Source: Minicystis rosea
GTDB lineage: Bacteria; Myxococcota_A; Polyangia; Polyangiales; Polyangiaceae
Direction of reading: 5' to 3'
NCBI GenBank assembly: GCA_001931535.1
Contig: CP016211.1
Span: 11,764,377-11,828,376, forward strand
DNA: 64,000 nucleotides
The stretch's first letter is position 1. Each line of letters starts with the position of its first letter. The translations under genes and the position numbers were made by a program. Below the pieces are notes generated by a model. It worked only from the letters and a program-made list of their open reading frames with translations. It was not told the origin of the DNA and ran no database searches. This document shows, piece after piece, positions 7,730 to 16,453 of the stretch.

Positions 7730-9852
7730 ATGGAACCGATGACGGCGCTCGTTGCGCTGCGGGCTTGTGCCGCATGCGACGCGATGAAGGGGAGCTACCA
7801 GCCGGGCCTGGTCGTGCTCTCCGTTCTCATTGCGATTGTCGCCTCGTACACGGTGTTGGACAGCGCGGCGCGCGTATCGTCCTCGTCCGGGACCGCGCGC
7901 GCCATCTGGCTCGGGAGCGGCGCGGCCATGATGGGCGGCGGGATCTGGTCCATGCATTTCGTGGGCATGGAGGCGTTCCGCATGCCCATGCCCATGTCGT
8001 ACGACCTCCCCACCACGATGGTCTCGATGCTCGTGGCCATCTTGGTTTCGCTCGCTGCGCTCAACCTGGTGAGCCAGCCGCACGTCCTCTTCCATCAGCT
8101 CGTCGCCGGAGGCTTGTTCATGGGCGCGGCCATCGCGACCATGCATTACGTCGGCATGGCGGCGATGCGCATGCCGGCGACGATTCGCTACGATCCGCCG
8201 CTCTTCGCGCTCTCCCTCCTCATCGCGGTGGTGGCCTCGTTCGCGGCGCTGTGGCTCGCGTTCCGCTTCCGCGGTGACGTCGCGCGCCCCTGGAGCTTTT
8301 ACAAGCTGCTCAGCGCCACGGCGATGGGCGGGGCCATCGCCGGCATGCATTACGTGGGCATGGCCGCGGCCATCTTCGAGCCGGCGGATGTCTCTCCCAG
8401 CATCGTGGACAGCGGCATCGACGTCTCGGAGCTGGGCGCGGCCGCGATCGGCGTGGCCACGTTGGGCGGCCTCGGCCTCCTCCTGCTCGGATCGGTCGTC
8501 GACATCGAACGCCGCCGCACCGAGACCGCATTGCGGTTCCTCGCCGACGCCAGCGCGGCGCTCGGCGAGTCGCTCGACGCGGATCAGATCCTCGAGACGG
8601 CCGCGCGCCTCGCGGTCCCGACGCTCGGCGATCTGTGCTTCATCGAGCGCGTCGAAGGCGGCGATCTGCGCATCGTGGCCGCTCATCATCTCCAGCGGAC
8701 GAAGGTCGTGACCGCGCGTGGCCTCGTGGGAAAGCGGCGGCGCATCGATCCCGAGAGCTCCGAGGCCGTGCAACGCGTGTTCCGGGATGGCCGCTCGGCG
8801 TGCTCCGCGGACGAGCTGTACGTCGATCCCTCGAGCCTCGAAAGCGAGCCTGGGCGCCGCGCGCGCGGTGCCTGTTCGAGCATCACCGTTCCGCTCCGGC
8901 AGCGCGCTCGGATCGTCGGATTGATGACCATCGTCTCCATCGATCCACAACGCTACCAAGACCGTTCGGAGACTGCGCTGGCGGACGACCTGGGGAGGCG
9001 CATCTCGGCCGCGCTCGACAATGCCTTGCTCTTCCGCGAGGCGCAGGACGCGATCGCGCTGCGCGACGACTTCCTCTGCATCTCCTCGCACGAGCTCAAG
9101 ACTCCGCTGACCTCGCAGTCGCTCCAGATTGCGCGGCTCCGGCACAAGATGGAGGACGGGACGCTCTGGGAAATGCCGCGGGATCGCGCGGGGAGCATGA
9201 TTGGGATGATCGTGCGCCAGAGCGACCGCCTGAACCGGCTCATCGACAACCTGCTCGACGTCTCGCGGATCACGGCCGGCCGGCTGGCGCTCGATCTGGA
9301 GGAGGTCGATCTCGCCGCCGTCGCGCGCGACGTCGTCGAGCGCTTCCGCGGCCAGTACGAGGCGCGCAACACGACCGTCACGCTCCGCACCGCGGAGCCC
9401 GTGCTGGGCCGTTGGGATCGAGGCCGGCTCGAGCAGGTGGTCACGAACCTCCTCACGAACGCCATCAAATACGGGGACGGGCGGCCGATCGAGCTCGAGG
9501 TGAGCCCGACGCCGCGAGGGGCATGTTGCGGATTCGCGATCACGGGATCGGGATCGATGCCTCGCAGCACGCGCGCATCTTCGAGCGCTTCGAGCGGGTC
9601 GGGAGCGAGGCGCGCGGCGGCCTCGGATTGGGTCTGTTCATCACCGCGCAGATCGTCGAAGCGCATCACGGGACGATCGAGGTGGAGAGTCGGCTCGGTG
9701 AAGGATCGGTGTTCACCGTCTCGCTGCCGCGCGATCCGGAGGCGCCCCTGATCGACGAGACGCTGCCCTCCATCGACGTCAACCGCCGTCCTCGGCCGGC
9801 CAGTGTCGGCGACCAAGGGCCCGCCCTCGCGCCGGGGGCAGACCTGCAATGA
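7730..9852 (+). CDS. MHYT-domain sensor histidine kinase, interrupted by an apparent frameshift
   Basis: The frame beginning with the ATG at 7730 (GGGGGA just upstream) encodes an MHYT sensor: SMHFVGM, TMHYVGM and GMHYVGM near residues 73, 136 and 205 within about seven membrane segments, a fold proposed to bind metal or diatomic gas ligands. A GAF-like domain follows (about 265-430), then HisKA with SSHELKTPL (phosphoacceptor His near 454) and the N-box NLLTNAIKYG (near 574). At 9516-9525 the frame changes: the G1 box DHGIGID, F box FERFERVG and G2 box GGLGLGLFIT continue one base out of phase and end at 9852. In the original frame the tail after 9525 is meaningless and stops at 9751. A missing base in the GAGGGGC run would explain it. 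Confidence 0.85.
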
Positions 9853-10006
9853 GTCACGAGCTCGCTGGACCGGTGCCCCTCTCCTGATTCGATGTCTGCG
9901 CTCCCCGCTCGCCCCGCGGCGCCGTGCTCATCGACATGCCCATTTCGAGGGACGGCGATCCGCGCCTCGATTGACCAGCGCGTCCGCCCCCTGCTACCCA
10001 TCGTTC

Positions 10007-10648
10007 ATGAGCGAAGGGAGAAGCCGTGCGGAGCCCCGCCCGGTCTCGCAGCAGCGAGCTCAGGCGACGCTCGAAGCGCTCGTGATCGCGGGTGAGTCGC
10101 TGCTCGACGGCCGCGACCCCGAGTCGCTCTCGCTGGAAGACATCCTCTCGCGGGCCGGCGCCTCGGCGAGCTCGTTCTACCAGCGCTTCCGCGCCAAAGA
10201 TGCCTTCTTCGAGCACCTGCACGCGCGCTTCTGCGATCGCGTCACGGCCGAGATGGAAGCGTGGCTCGCCTCGCCTCGCGCGCCGGACGTGTTTCTCGAA
10301 GACGTCGCGCGCGAGGGCGCGGGCATTTACCTCGCCTTCCGCCGCCGGCACATGGGGGCGCTCGTGTCGTTCGAGATCCTCGAGGGCCGCCGCCCCCATC
10401 TCCTCGCGCGCCGCCGCCGCGTCGATCTCGCCATCCTCTCCCGCGCCCGCGGATACCTGAGCCCTTTGCGCATGCGCGACGGCCGCGCCATTCAGATGGA
10501 CCGGCTCGATCTCGCGCTCGACGTCGTGGTCGCCACCGTGCGCGGCGCCGCCGATCGCGATCGCCGTGCCCACGTGCTCAACGACGTCTCCGACACCGAC
10601 CTCGCCGATCGCCTCGTTGTCGCCGTCCTCGCCTATCTCGCGGGGTGA
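10007..10648 (+). CDS. TetR/AcrR-family transcriptional regulator
   Basis: A 213-residue protein with an N-terminal TetR helix-turn-helix: ATLEALVIAGESLLDGRD then LSLEDILSRAGASASSFYQR with the family's typical 'S.sSFY.RF..K..f' ending. The C-terminal ligand domain is variable and shows nothing diagnostic. The ATG at 10007 gives the normal length; the longer frame upstream would put a Pro/Arg-rich extension in front of the DNA-binding domain. It follows the histidine kinase gene by about 150 bp and is convergent with the metalloprotease gene. Targets are unknown. Confidence 0.85.
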   Translation: MSEGRSRAEPRPVSQQRAQATLEALVIAGESLLDGRDPESLSLEDILSRAGASASSFYQRFRAKDAFFEHLHARFCDRVTAEMEAWLASPRAPDVFLEDVAREGAGIYLAFRRRHMGALVSFEILEGRRPHLLARRRRVDLAILSRARGYLSPLRMRDGRAIQMDRLDLALDVVVATVRGAADRDRRAHVLNDVSDTDLADRLVVAVLAYLAG

Positions 10649-10660
10649 TTTCGTTGGGGT

Positions 10661-10689
10661 GAAGGACGAGAGTCCTTTCCCGTGGCTCA
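10661..10689. repeat. 29-bp hairpin element, copy 1 (possible bidirectional terminator)
   Basis: AAGGAC-GAGA-GTCCTT forms a perfect stem with a GNRA-type loop on the plus strand, followed by TCCC and then the reverse stop codon of the metalloprotease gene. A second element at 45615-45643 matches 25 of 29 positions, also ending on the stop codon of a minus-strand gene. Here it lies between two convergent genes, so a terminator role for either strand is reasonable. Confidence 0.75.
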
Positions 10690-12258
10690 GCAGCGATCTC
10701 GGACCCACCGGAGCGTCATCTTCATGCCACCGCTGATCGCGGGAAGCGCGTCCCACTCGAAGGGCAACCAGGTGTGCACGCCGAGCCCCTTCGCCTTCCC
10801 GAAACGCATCTTGCGCGACTTGTCCACGTTGGCGACGTCGATGCTCGCGAGCTGAAGCGGATTGTCGCCCTGCGTCTCCATGACCGTGTAGTTGTTCCCC
10901 GTCGGGATGGCCACGCCCTTCCACCAGGTCACGTTGGCGCCGAACCTGAGCACGAAGAGGACCTTGTCCGCGGGCACGACGCCGCTCTCGACCTTGAACT
11001 CGATCGTGTCGCAATCATCGTTGGTGCGAATGACGCCGACTTGATCGGTGGGCCGCGGATACCACATGGCGATCCACTTCTTGTCCTGCGCCGAAAGGAC
11101 GTTGTTCTCCGTGGTCCCTTTGCCATCCAGCGTGATCGACGGATCGACGTGGTAATGCATGATGGACAGGGAATCGTACGGCGAATAGTTCGTCTCGCTC
11201 GCCTGGTATCGCTTGAACACGTCGCCGTCGACGTCGGCCGGCGACCAACCGTTCGTGGCCTTGTAGTACGCGTAGGCCTTCTCCTTGTCCCATTGAATGG
11301 GCGACGTGGACGACTGATGCTCGTGCACGAGCCCGAGCGCGTGGCCGAACTCATGCAAGACCACGCGTCGAACCTCCGTGTCGGGCGTGCTGTCGGTGAA
11401 CCAGCCGAAGTTCATCGTGGAAAAATCGAAGGGGATCCCGAGCGCCTGCCGCCCAATCGCGGACCAACTCCCTCCTTTGTCGAAACCCACCCGGATCTCC
11501 GCAGGATCGCTGGGGCCCACGAAATCGAGCTGGAGATTGGCAAAGCTCGTCCACTCCATCGCGAACCCACGAATACGGGTCCGCAGCGCCGCCGAGCTGT
11601 CCTTGGTGGCGAGCCTGACGCGGATGGTCCGCCCGGTCTCCCAGAGCGAGTCGGGCAGCGACGTGAGCGCTTGTCCCTGCGGTTTCTCGAGCGATCCGTC
11701 CGCCGCGAGACGTGCCCGACGCTCCTCGGCCCTCGGGCGCACGCTCTTCATCGAGCGATGACGGTCGGTGCACATGTGGATGTTGCCGAGGTCGGTGGGC
11801 CGAACGGCGCCGGCAGAGCTCGCGGCGTTGTTGTTCTCGTCGCTCTCTCGCACCTGGTTCACCGGATCGATCCGGACGACGATGGTCGGTGACGCCGCGC
11901 ACGACGTCTTCGCATCCTTGAAGAGCAGCACCGTATCCTTCGCGACCCCCTGAGGAGGCAGCGCGCCGCGATGCGGGATGCCCTGTCCCAGCACGGGCTC
12001 ACCATCGAGGGTGAAGGACGTCGAGAGATATCCTTGGGGGCTTTGGGCCGGCGCGGCGCCGACGTTCTTCACCTCGTACACGAGCTCGCACACGTATTCT
12101 GGGTATTGCGAGGCCGGCGCCGTCGGCGGTCGCGCAAGCCGCTTCACGGATTCGATTCGCACGACGAGATCCGGGAGCGGCGCCTGCGCCGAGCCGACGC
12201 CGGGGACGATGGCCGCGAGCAGGAGCAACGACGGGAACAACCACGTCTTCGTTCTCAT
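10687..12258 (-). CDS. Astacin-like (M12A) zinc metalloprotease with N-terminal CARDB domain
   Basis: A 523-residue secreted protein (signal peptide KTWLFPSLLLLAAIVPGVGS). Residues about 28-150 form a CARDB adhesion domain: it opens PLPDLVVRIESVKR and closes with VNQVRESDENNNA, the CARDB hallmark. The protease domain has HEFGHALGLVHEHQ (about 302-315) and the Met-turn DSLSIMHYH (about 363), together the astacin signature. The last 100 residues look like a small beta domain. Start at the ATG in front of the signal peptide; the longer open frame upstream has no protein character. It probably degrades extracellular protein; substrate unknown. Confidence 0.85.
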   Translation of the reverse strand: MRTKTWLFPSLLLLAAIVPGVGSAQAPLPDLVVRIESVKRLARPPTAPASQYPEYVCELVYEVKNVGAAPAQSPQGYLSTSFTLDGEPVLGQGIPHRGALPPQGVAKDTVLLFKDAKTSCAASPTIVVRIDPVNQVRESDENNNAASSAGAVRPTDLGNIHMCTDRHRSMKSVRPRAEERRARLAADGSLEKPQGQALTSLPDSLWETGRTIRVRLATKDSSAALRTRIRGFAMEWTSFANLQLDFVGPSDPAEIRVGFDKGGSWSAIGRQALGIPFDFSTMNFGWFTDSTPDTEVRRVVLHEFGHALGLVHEHQSSTSPIQWDKEKAYAYYKATNGWSPADVDGDVFKRYQASETNYSPYDSLSIMHYHVDPSITLDGKGTTENNVLSAQDKKWIAMWYPRPTDQVGVIRTNDDCDTIEFKVESGVVPADKVLFVLRFGANVTWWKGVAIPTGNNYTVMETQGDNPLQLASIDVANVDKSRKMRFGKAKGLGVHTWLPFEWDALPAISGGMKMTLRWVRDRC

Positions 12259-12359
12259 GAGCACTGCGTGGAATACGCTGCTCCCTTCGGGCGGTAACGC
12301 GCGCCGAAGGAATCGTCGTCGGCGAGCTCGGGCCGAACGATGGTGAAGCGGGCGCGTGA

Positions 12360-12911
12360 CTAGACGGCGCGTCGGGCCAAGAGCTCGTTCGAGGGCAGGC
12401 TCGGATCGAGCACCTTGCGGGCCGAAGCGGCGCCGGCCACGGGCAGCTTGGCCGGATCGAGGAGGCCAATCTGCACCAGTACCGAGGCCTGATCCCAATA
12501 GATGTTCTCGTGCGCGATGTTGCCTTGTTCGAGCGCGACGATCACCACCATCGCAATCTCCACGCGCCGGCCTGTCGGGGCCACGCCCGGGAGCATCCAG
12601 TCCATGACGATGGAGTGGGTGAAGCGCGCGACGAACTCGTCCACCACCCGATCGTGACCGACCGTGCGCGAGACGGGGACCATCTCGAAATCGGGCGGAA
12701 CCTGCGGGATGAAATGATGTGCATAGAAGTCGCGGAGCGGCTCGCGCCCCGCGCCTCCCGTCATCACGGGGACGTGGTTCACCCGCGGCGTGGCCGTCAT
12801 CGTCGCGATGGTCGCATCGGCGTCCTTGCGTACGAACTCGTCGCGAAGATGCTCTTCCCAACGATGCACGAGCGCCTCGGCCGGCGCGCCCTTCGAGCCC
12901 GAATCGATCAT
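12360..12911 (-). CDS. NTF2-like / SnoaL-type protein
   Basis: The 183-residue product has the single-domain SnoaL/NTF2-like layout: an N-terminal helix (ALVHRWEEHLRDEFVRKDAD) then alternating strands (TPRVNHVPVMTGGAGREPLR, FYAHHF, TVGHDRVVDEFVARFTH, VEIAMVVIVALEQGNIAHEN). Such proteins range from hydrolases and cyclases of secondary metabolites to ligand-binding proteins, so no reaction is assigned. The ATG at 12911 has GAGAGGAGATCACC in front of it, a strong ribosome-binding site. It is upstream of, and co-directional with, the metalloprotease gene (about 100 bp gap). Confidence 0.75.
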   Translation of the reverse strand: MIDSGSKGAPAEALVHRWEEHLRDEFVRKDADATIATMTATPRVNHVPVMTGGAGREPLRDFYAHHFIPQVPPDFEMVPVSRTVGHDRVVDEFVARFTHSIVMDWMLPGVAPTGRRVEIAMVVIVALEQGNIAHENIYWDQASVLVQIGLLDPAKLPVAGAASARKVLDPSLPSNELLARRAV

Positions 12912-13161
12912 GATGGTGATCTCCTCTCCGGGCTCAATCTACTCTGCGCCGGCCACGCCTCACCATGACGGGCGCCGCCGCCGCCGCGGACGTTTGCTCG
13001 GCGCTCGATCCCCGCCGCCGCGCTCACGCTGGCCGGAGCGCACGAGGAAGCCGCGCGCGAGAGTGCTTTGGCGTCGAGCCGCGGTGCCTCACCGTGAGCG
13101 GCGCGGGTGGTCGGCGTGCGGGGCGAGGAGCCGCAATCGGACGAAGGGGCTCTGCGTCCCG

Positions 13162-13190
13162 TTGTCGTGCGGTGTAAATTCCCCTAATCT
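13162..13190 (+). promoter_or_regulatory. Candidate sigma-70-like promoter of the 13205 lipoprotein gene
   Basis: TTGTCG (13162-13167) and TAATCT (13185-13190) are separated by exactly 17 bp in an unusually A/T-rich patch just before the gene. The predicted transcription start would leave only a few bases before the ATG, and no Shine-Dalgarno sequence is visible, so a leaderless mRNA is possible. Matches to consensus are partial; treat as a proposal. Confidence 0.3.
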
Positions 13191-13204
13191 CGAATATTTA
13201 GAAT

Positions 13205-15142
13205 ATGAGCCTCACCCGTCGTGCCCTCGTTTCTCTTCTCTTCCTCGCCGGTTGCTCGGAGAGCGCCACCACGCCCGACGGCGGCGGAGGCAGTCTTCCG
13301 GAGCGACAGCCCAATGCGCGCGCGCCGCTGACGGCGCCGTGCGACGACATGGATCCGACGCGCTGTCTCCTGCCGTGGCCGTCGAACACGTTCACCGTGG
13401 CCGACGCGAACACGAAGACGGGGCTTCGGGTCAAGGTCGAGAAGAGCTCGCTGATCGCGCCCGACGATCCGAGCACGCTCTCGCGCGCCGACGGCTTCTC
13501 CCGCGTCACACCCATCGTCGCGGGCTTCGCTGCGGCGATCGGGCCCATCGCGGACAGCAGCAAGGGCGACGGGCCGGTGCGTTTGATTGCGGCGCAAAAG
13601 GATCAAGCGAGCTTCGGCCAGGCAGTGCCGCTGCGCTTCGACGTGCGTCAAGGCACCACCGATCAAGGCACCACCGAGTCGATGGTCTTCGGTTATCCGC
13701 TCCGCCCGCTCGAGGCCAACACCGACTACGTGGGTGTCGTGCTCGACGATCTCCCGGCCGACGGCGCGAAGCTCGAGCCGTCGCGTCCCGCGCAGATCGC
13801 GCTCGGTTTGATCGATCCCACCTCGCTCGACGAGCAGAAGCTCGCCGCCTATCACGCGCCCACGCGGGCCTTGTTGGAGAAGGCGGGGATCGATGCGCAC
13901 CACGTGCTCCGCGTCTGGGATTTCACCACGCGCTCCGCGGAAGATCCCACGCACCGCCTCGAAGCGATGCGCAAGCACGCGCAGGACGAGGTCTCTTCCG
14001 GCGCGGCCTCCGTGGTCATCGAGAAGGTGGATCTGCCGAGCGACTCGCCCATCGCGGCCATCGTCGAGGGGCACCTCGAAGGGCTGCCTTCGTACATCGG
14101 CACGGAGGAGACGACGGAGCTGACGCTCGACGCCCAAGACATGCCCATGATCGTGGGCACACGCTCGGCGCCCTTCCGCGTCGTCATCCCCGCCGGCACG
14201 GGCAGCTATCCCTTCGTGATGTTCGGCCACGGGACGGGCGGATCCTACGAAGACGACACCTTCGATTCCGAGCTCGCCACGGCCGGCGTCGCCAAGGTGA
14301 GCATTCAATTCTATGGGTGGAACGGCAATGACGTGCTCAAGACGTTCGTCGGCTTCACCCACGTGTTCCAGGGCGCGAGCCACGCAGCAGCGTTGTTGAT
14401 GCAAGCGCTCACCGACGGCGCCGGCGTGCAAATCTCCCTCAGCGGTGCGCTCGGCCAGGCGCTCAGCGCGCCCACGCTCGGCGGCAAGCCCAACCCGGCG
14501 GCGGGTCGCATGGTGGATACCAGCACACCCATGTGGGTCGGCGGCTCGCTGGGCGGCATCATGGGCCTCGTGGCCGCCGGCGCGAGCCCCGAAGTGCATT
14601 ATGGCATGCTCAACGTGCCCGGCGCCGCATGGACGCATTTCGTGCCCACCTCGCTGATGTTCGCGCCCATCAAGGGCCTGCTCAACAGCCCTTATCAAGG
14701 CGAGCTCAACGCTCTCCACGCGGTCACCATGGCGCAGCTCGATTTCGACGAGATCGACGGCGCTTCCTGGGTGGACGCGCTCGCCAAGAAGAATGCGGTG
14801 TTCCTGATTCAGGAGAGCGTCGGTGATCCCGTGGTGCCGAATCCCGGCAGCGCGATGGTCGCCGTCGTCACGGGCGCCGATCAGGTGGGCGCGGTCATCT
14901 CCCCGATGTTCGGCGTCACCCCCGTGTCCGAGGCCGACGGGAAGAGTGGAATCACCCAATACCTCGTCCCCGACACCGACGGCTACGACATCCACGGCTT
15001 CGCGGCCAGGAACACCCCCGCAGGGAACGCGGCGCGCGATCAGATCATCGCCTTCGGAGCATCGGTGTACGCCGGTGCGCCGAAGATCACGGCGCCCCCG
15101 TCCTGTACGGGTGGGAGCTGTGATTTCTCCAAGAAGCCTTGA
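13205..15142 (+). CDS. Large lipoprotein with alpha/beta-hydrolase-like C-terminal region
   Basis: A 645-residue product with lipoprotein signal (RRALVSLLFLAGCSES, lipobox LFLAGC) and a Gly-rich linker. The opening CDDMDPTRCLLPWPSN is typical of large lipase/esterase-like lipoproteins. From about residue 315 the sequence PFRVVIPAGTGSYPFVMFGH (oxyanion-type HG) and MWVGGSLGGIMG (G-x-S-x-G nucleophile elbow, about residue 443) point to an alpha/beta-hydrolase fold; DIHG near the C-terminus could carry the catalytic His. I infer an outer-membrane or periplasmic esterase-like protein; the substrate is unknown. It is monocistronic, followed by a strong hairpin. Confidence 0.7.
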   Translation: MSLTRRALVSLLFLAGCSESATTPDGGGGSLPERQPNARAPLTAPCDDMDPTRCLLPWPSNTFTVADANTKTGLRVKVEKSSLIAPDDPSTLSRADGFSRVTPIVAGFAAAIGPIADSSKGDGPVRLIAAQKDQASFGQAVPLRFDVRQGTTDQGTTESMVFGYPLRPLEANTDYVGVVLDDLPADGAKLEPSRPAQIALGLIDPTSLDEQKLAAYHAPTRALLEKAGIDAHHVLRVWDFTTRSAEDPTHRLEAMRKHAQDEVSSGAASVVIEKVDLPSDSPIAAIVEGHLEGLPSYIGTEETTELTLDAQDMPMIVGTRSAPFRVVIPAGTGSYPFVMFGHGTGGSYEDDTFDSELATAGVAKVSIQFYGWNGNDVLKTFVGFTHVFQGASHAAALLMQALTDGAGVQISLSGALGQALSAPTLGGKPNPAAGRMVDTSTPMWVGGSLGGIMGLVAAGASPEVHYGMLNVPGAAWTHFVPTSLMFAPIKGLLNSPYQGELNALHAVTMAQLDFDEIDGASWVDALAKKNAVFLIQESVGDPVVPNPGSAMVAVVTGADQVGAVISPMFGVTPVSEADGKSGITQYLVPDTDGYDIHGFAARNTPAGNAARDQIIAFGASVYAGAPKITAPPSCTGGSCDFSKKP

Positions 15143-15154
15143 GCGCGGGAGAGG

Positions 15155-15187
15155 CGAATCGAGCGCTCGCCCACAGCGCTCGATTCG
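15155..15187 (+). terminator. Hairpin terminator after the 13205 lipoprotein gene
   Basis: CGAATCGAGCGCT / AGCGCTCGATTCG is a perfect 13-bp stem with a 7-nt loop starting 12 bp after the stop codon. No T-run follows, as is common in very G+C-rich genomes, so it may be a processing/stability hairpin rather than a classical intrinsic terminator. Confidence 0.6.
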
Positions 15188-15299
15188 TCATGCAGGCGCC
15201 TCACGGCGCGCGTGCGCGGATCTCTCTCGGGCGGCGCGCACTGCCGTTGGATCGGCGACGCGTCTCTCCAACGGGGAGCTCGATCGAGGCCGGGAAACG

Positions 15300-15755
15300 C
15301 TAGGAAGAGCGCTTCACGCCGCAGCCCTTCGCGACCCAGCCGCCGCCGAGCTGGCGCTCGCGAAACTCGTCACGAAGCTCGCTCCGGGCGGTGGGGAGGA
15401 GCAGCTCGCAGGGGTCGAACCAATGGTGCGTGACGGCGCGGGCCAGGACCGTAGGCGGCTCGCCGACGAACTCCGGGTTTTCGGGACAACGCTGCTTCCA
15501 CAGACCACCACGCTCGGGGACGTCCGCGAGGCACAAGACCTCTTTCACGCCGCCGTTGCAATTCGTGGCCACGACCAGGACGGGACCGGGGAGCGCATCG
15601 CGCGGATCCACGCGCAACAGGATGTCGTGGTGGAACTCGCCCTGCTGCCAGTGATCGAGGAGATCGTACTCCCCGAGCGTCGCGCGAATTTCGGCGAGCG
15701 CAGCGCCAAGAACGAGCGTGTCGGCAAGCTTCTGCACCAGCATGGCATGAAGCAT
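15300..15755 (-). CDS. Hypothetical cytoplasmic protein
   Basis: A 151-residue product from the ATG at 15755 (MLHAMLVQKLADTLVLGAAL). It is mixed alpha/beta, with the conserved-looking block DHWQQGEFHHDILLRV and later CLADVPERGGLWKQRCPENP. No signal peptide or membrane segment is seen and I recognise no family. A start 34 codons upstream is possible, but it would overlap the preceding lipoprotein gene and add an Arg/Pro-rich leader. It lies 40 bp downstream of that gene on the same strand, so the two may be co-transcribed. Confidence 0.6.
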   Translation of the reverse strand: MLHAMLVQKLADTLVLGAALAEIRATLGEYDLLDHWQQGEFHHDILLRVDPRDALPGPVLVVATNCNGGVKEVLCLADVPERGGLWKQRCPENPEFVGEPPTVLARAVTHHWFDPCELLLPTARSELRDEFRERQLGGGWVAKGCGVKRSS

Positions 15756-15795
15756 ACGGGCCGCGCGCGGGGGACGCAAAGCGGCGGGGACTTGC

Positions 15796-16275
15796 TCAGT
15801 CGCCTCCGCCCTGCAGCACGAAGCTGATTCTGGGGACCGCGTCGGGATTGGGGGCACGGAACCCGTTCCATTCCACGAGCTCGATCCGTGGAGGTTGGCT
15901 CGCGCATGCGGCGAACAACAATGGCTCGTGAAACGTGAGGTCCTCGATGACCAGCTCGCTCATGGCGATCCTCACCTGCTCCTGGTCGTAGCTGCCGGCG
16001 CAGCCCTGACCGCGCTCTTCCTGCTCGATGAGGGCGAATCGTCGCGCGCCCTCGGGGCCTTTGATGGTGGCCTCGAGCGCGTCCATGTGGAGCACCAAGC
16101 TCACGTTGGGGAGCCAGGTACCCTGTTCCTCGCCGGGCGCCGTGCTGCCGCCCGCGATGTAGATACCTGACCTCAACTCCTCTTGAGAAATCGAGCAACC
16201 GCCGAGCAATAGGGAAGCGAGCGCGACAGCCGCGAAACTTGCGCGGTCGCGACCCATGCATCGAACGTTCGACAT
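15796..16275 (-). CDS. Small hypothetical lipoprotein
   Basis: A 159-residue protein with the lipoprotein signal DRASFAAVALASLLLGGCSI (lipobox LLGGC). The mature part begins SQEELRSGIYIAGGSTAPGE and is probably a compact beta domain ending FVLQGGGD. A second ATG six codons in (16257) would give a more usual signal length and may be the true start. No family recognised. The following minus-strand gene at 15755 is close enough to be in the same transcript. Confidence 0.6.
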   Translation of the reverse strand: MSNVRCMGRDRASFAAVALASLLLGGCSISQEELRSGIYIAGGSTAPGEEQGTWLPNVSLVLHMDALEATIKGPEGARRFALIEQEERGQGCAGSYDQEQVRIAMSELVIEDLTFHEPLLFAACASQPPRIELVEWNGFRAPNPDAVPRISFVLQGGGD

Positions 16276-16402
16276 GCCATGAGGCTATCAGGCTCGAGTG
16301 AGCATGACAGCCGATCGAAGGTCGGCCGTACGGACTCGCTCTCGGCACGAGCGCATGCCGGAGACCCCAACCGTGTCAGCGCATGACGAATCAGACACGT
16401 TG

Positions 16403-16439
16403 GCCGAGCATGGGTGCATGAGGCACACCCATGCTCGGC
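16403..16439 (-). terminator. Long perfect hairpin after the fatty acyl-AMP ligase gene
   Basis: GCCGAGCATGGGTG / CACCCATGCTCGGC form a 14-bp perfect stem with a 9-nt loop, 15 bp beyond the stop codon of the ligase gene. There is no U-run on the minus strand, but position and stability fit transcription termination or 3' end protection for the ACP-ligase operon. Confidence 0.6.
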
Positions 16440-16453
16440 GCGGCGACGAGCCT

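Noticed and set aside
8635..9852. A separate 405-codon kinase gene
   Set aside because: Only its last third (after about 9520) looks like protein; the first part is a shadow of the histidine kinase frame, so it is the displaced ATPase domain rather than a second gene.
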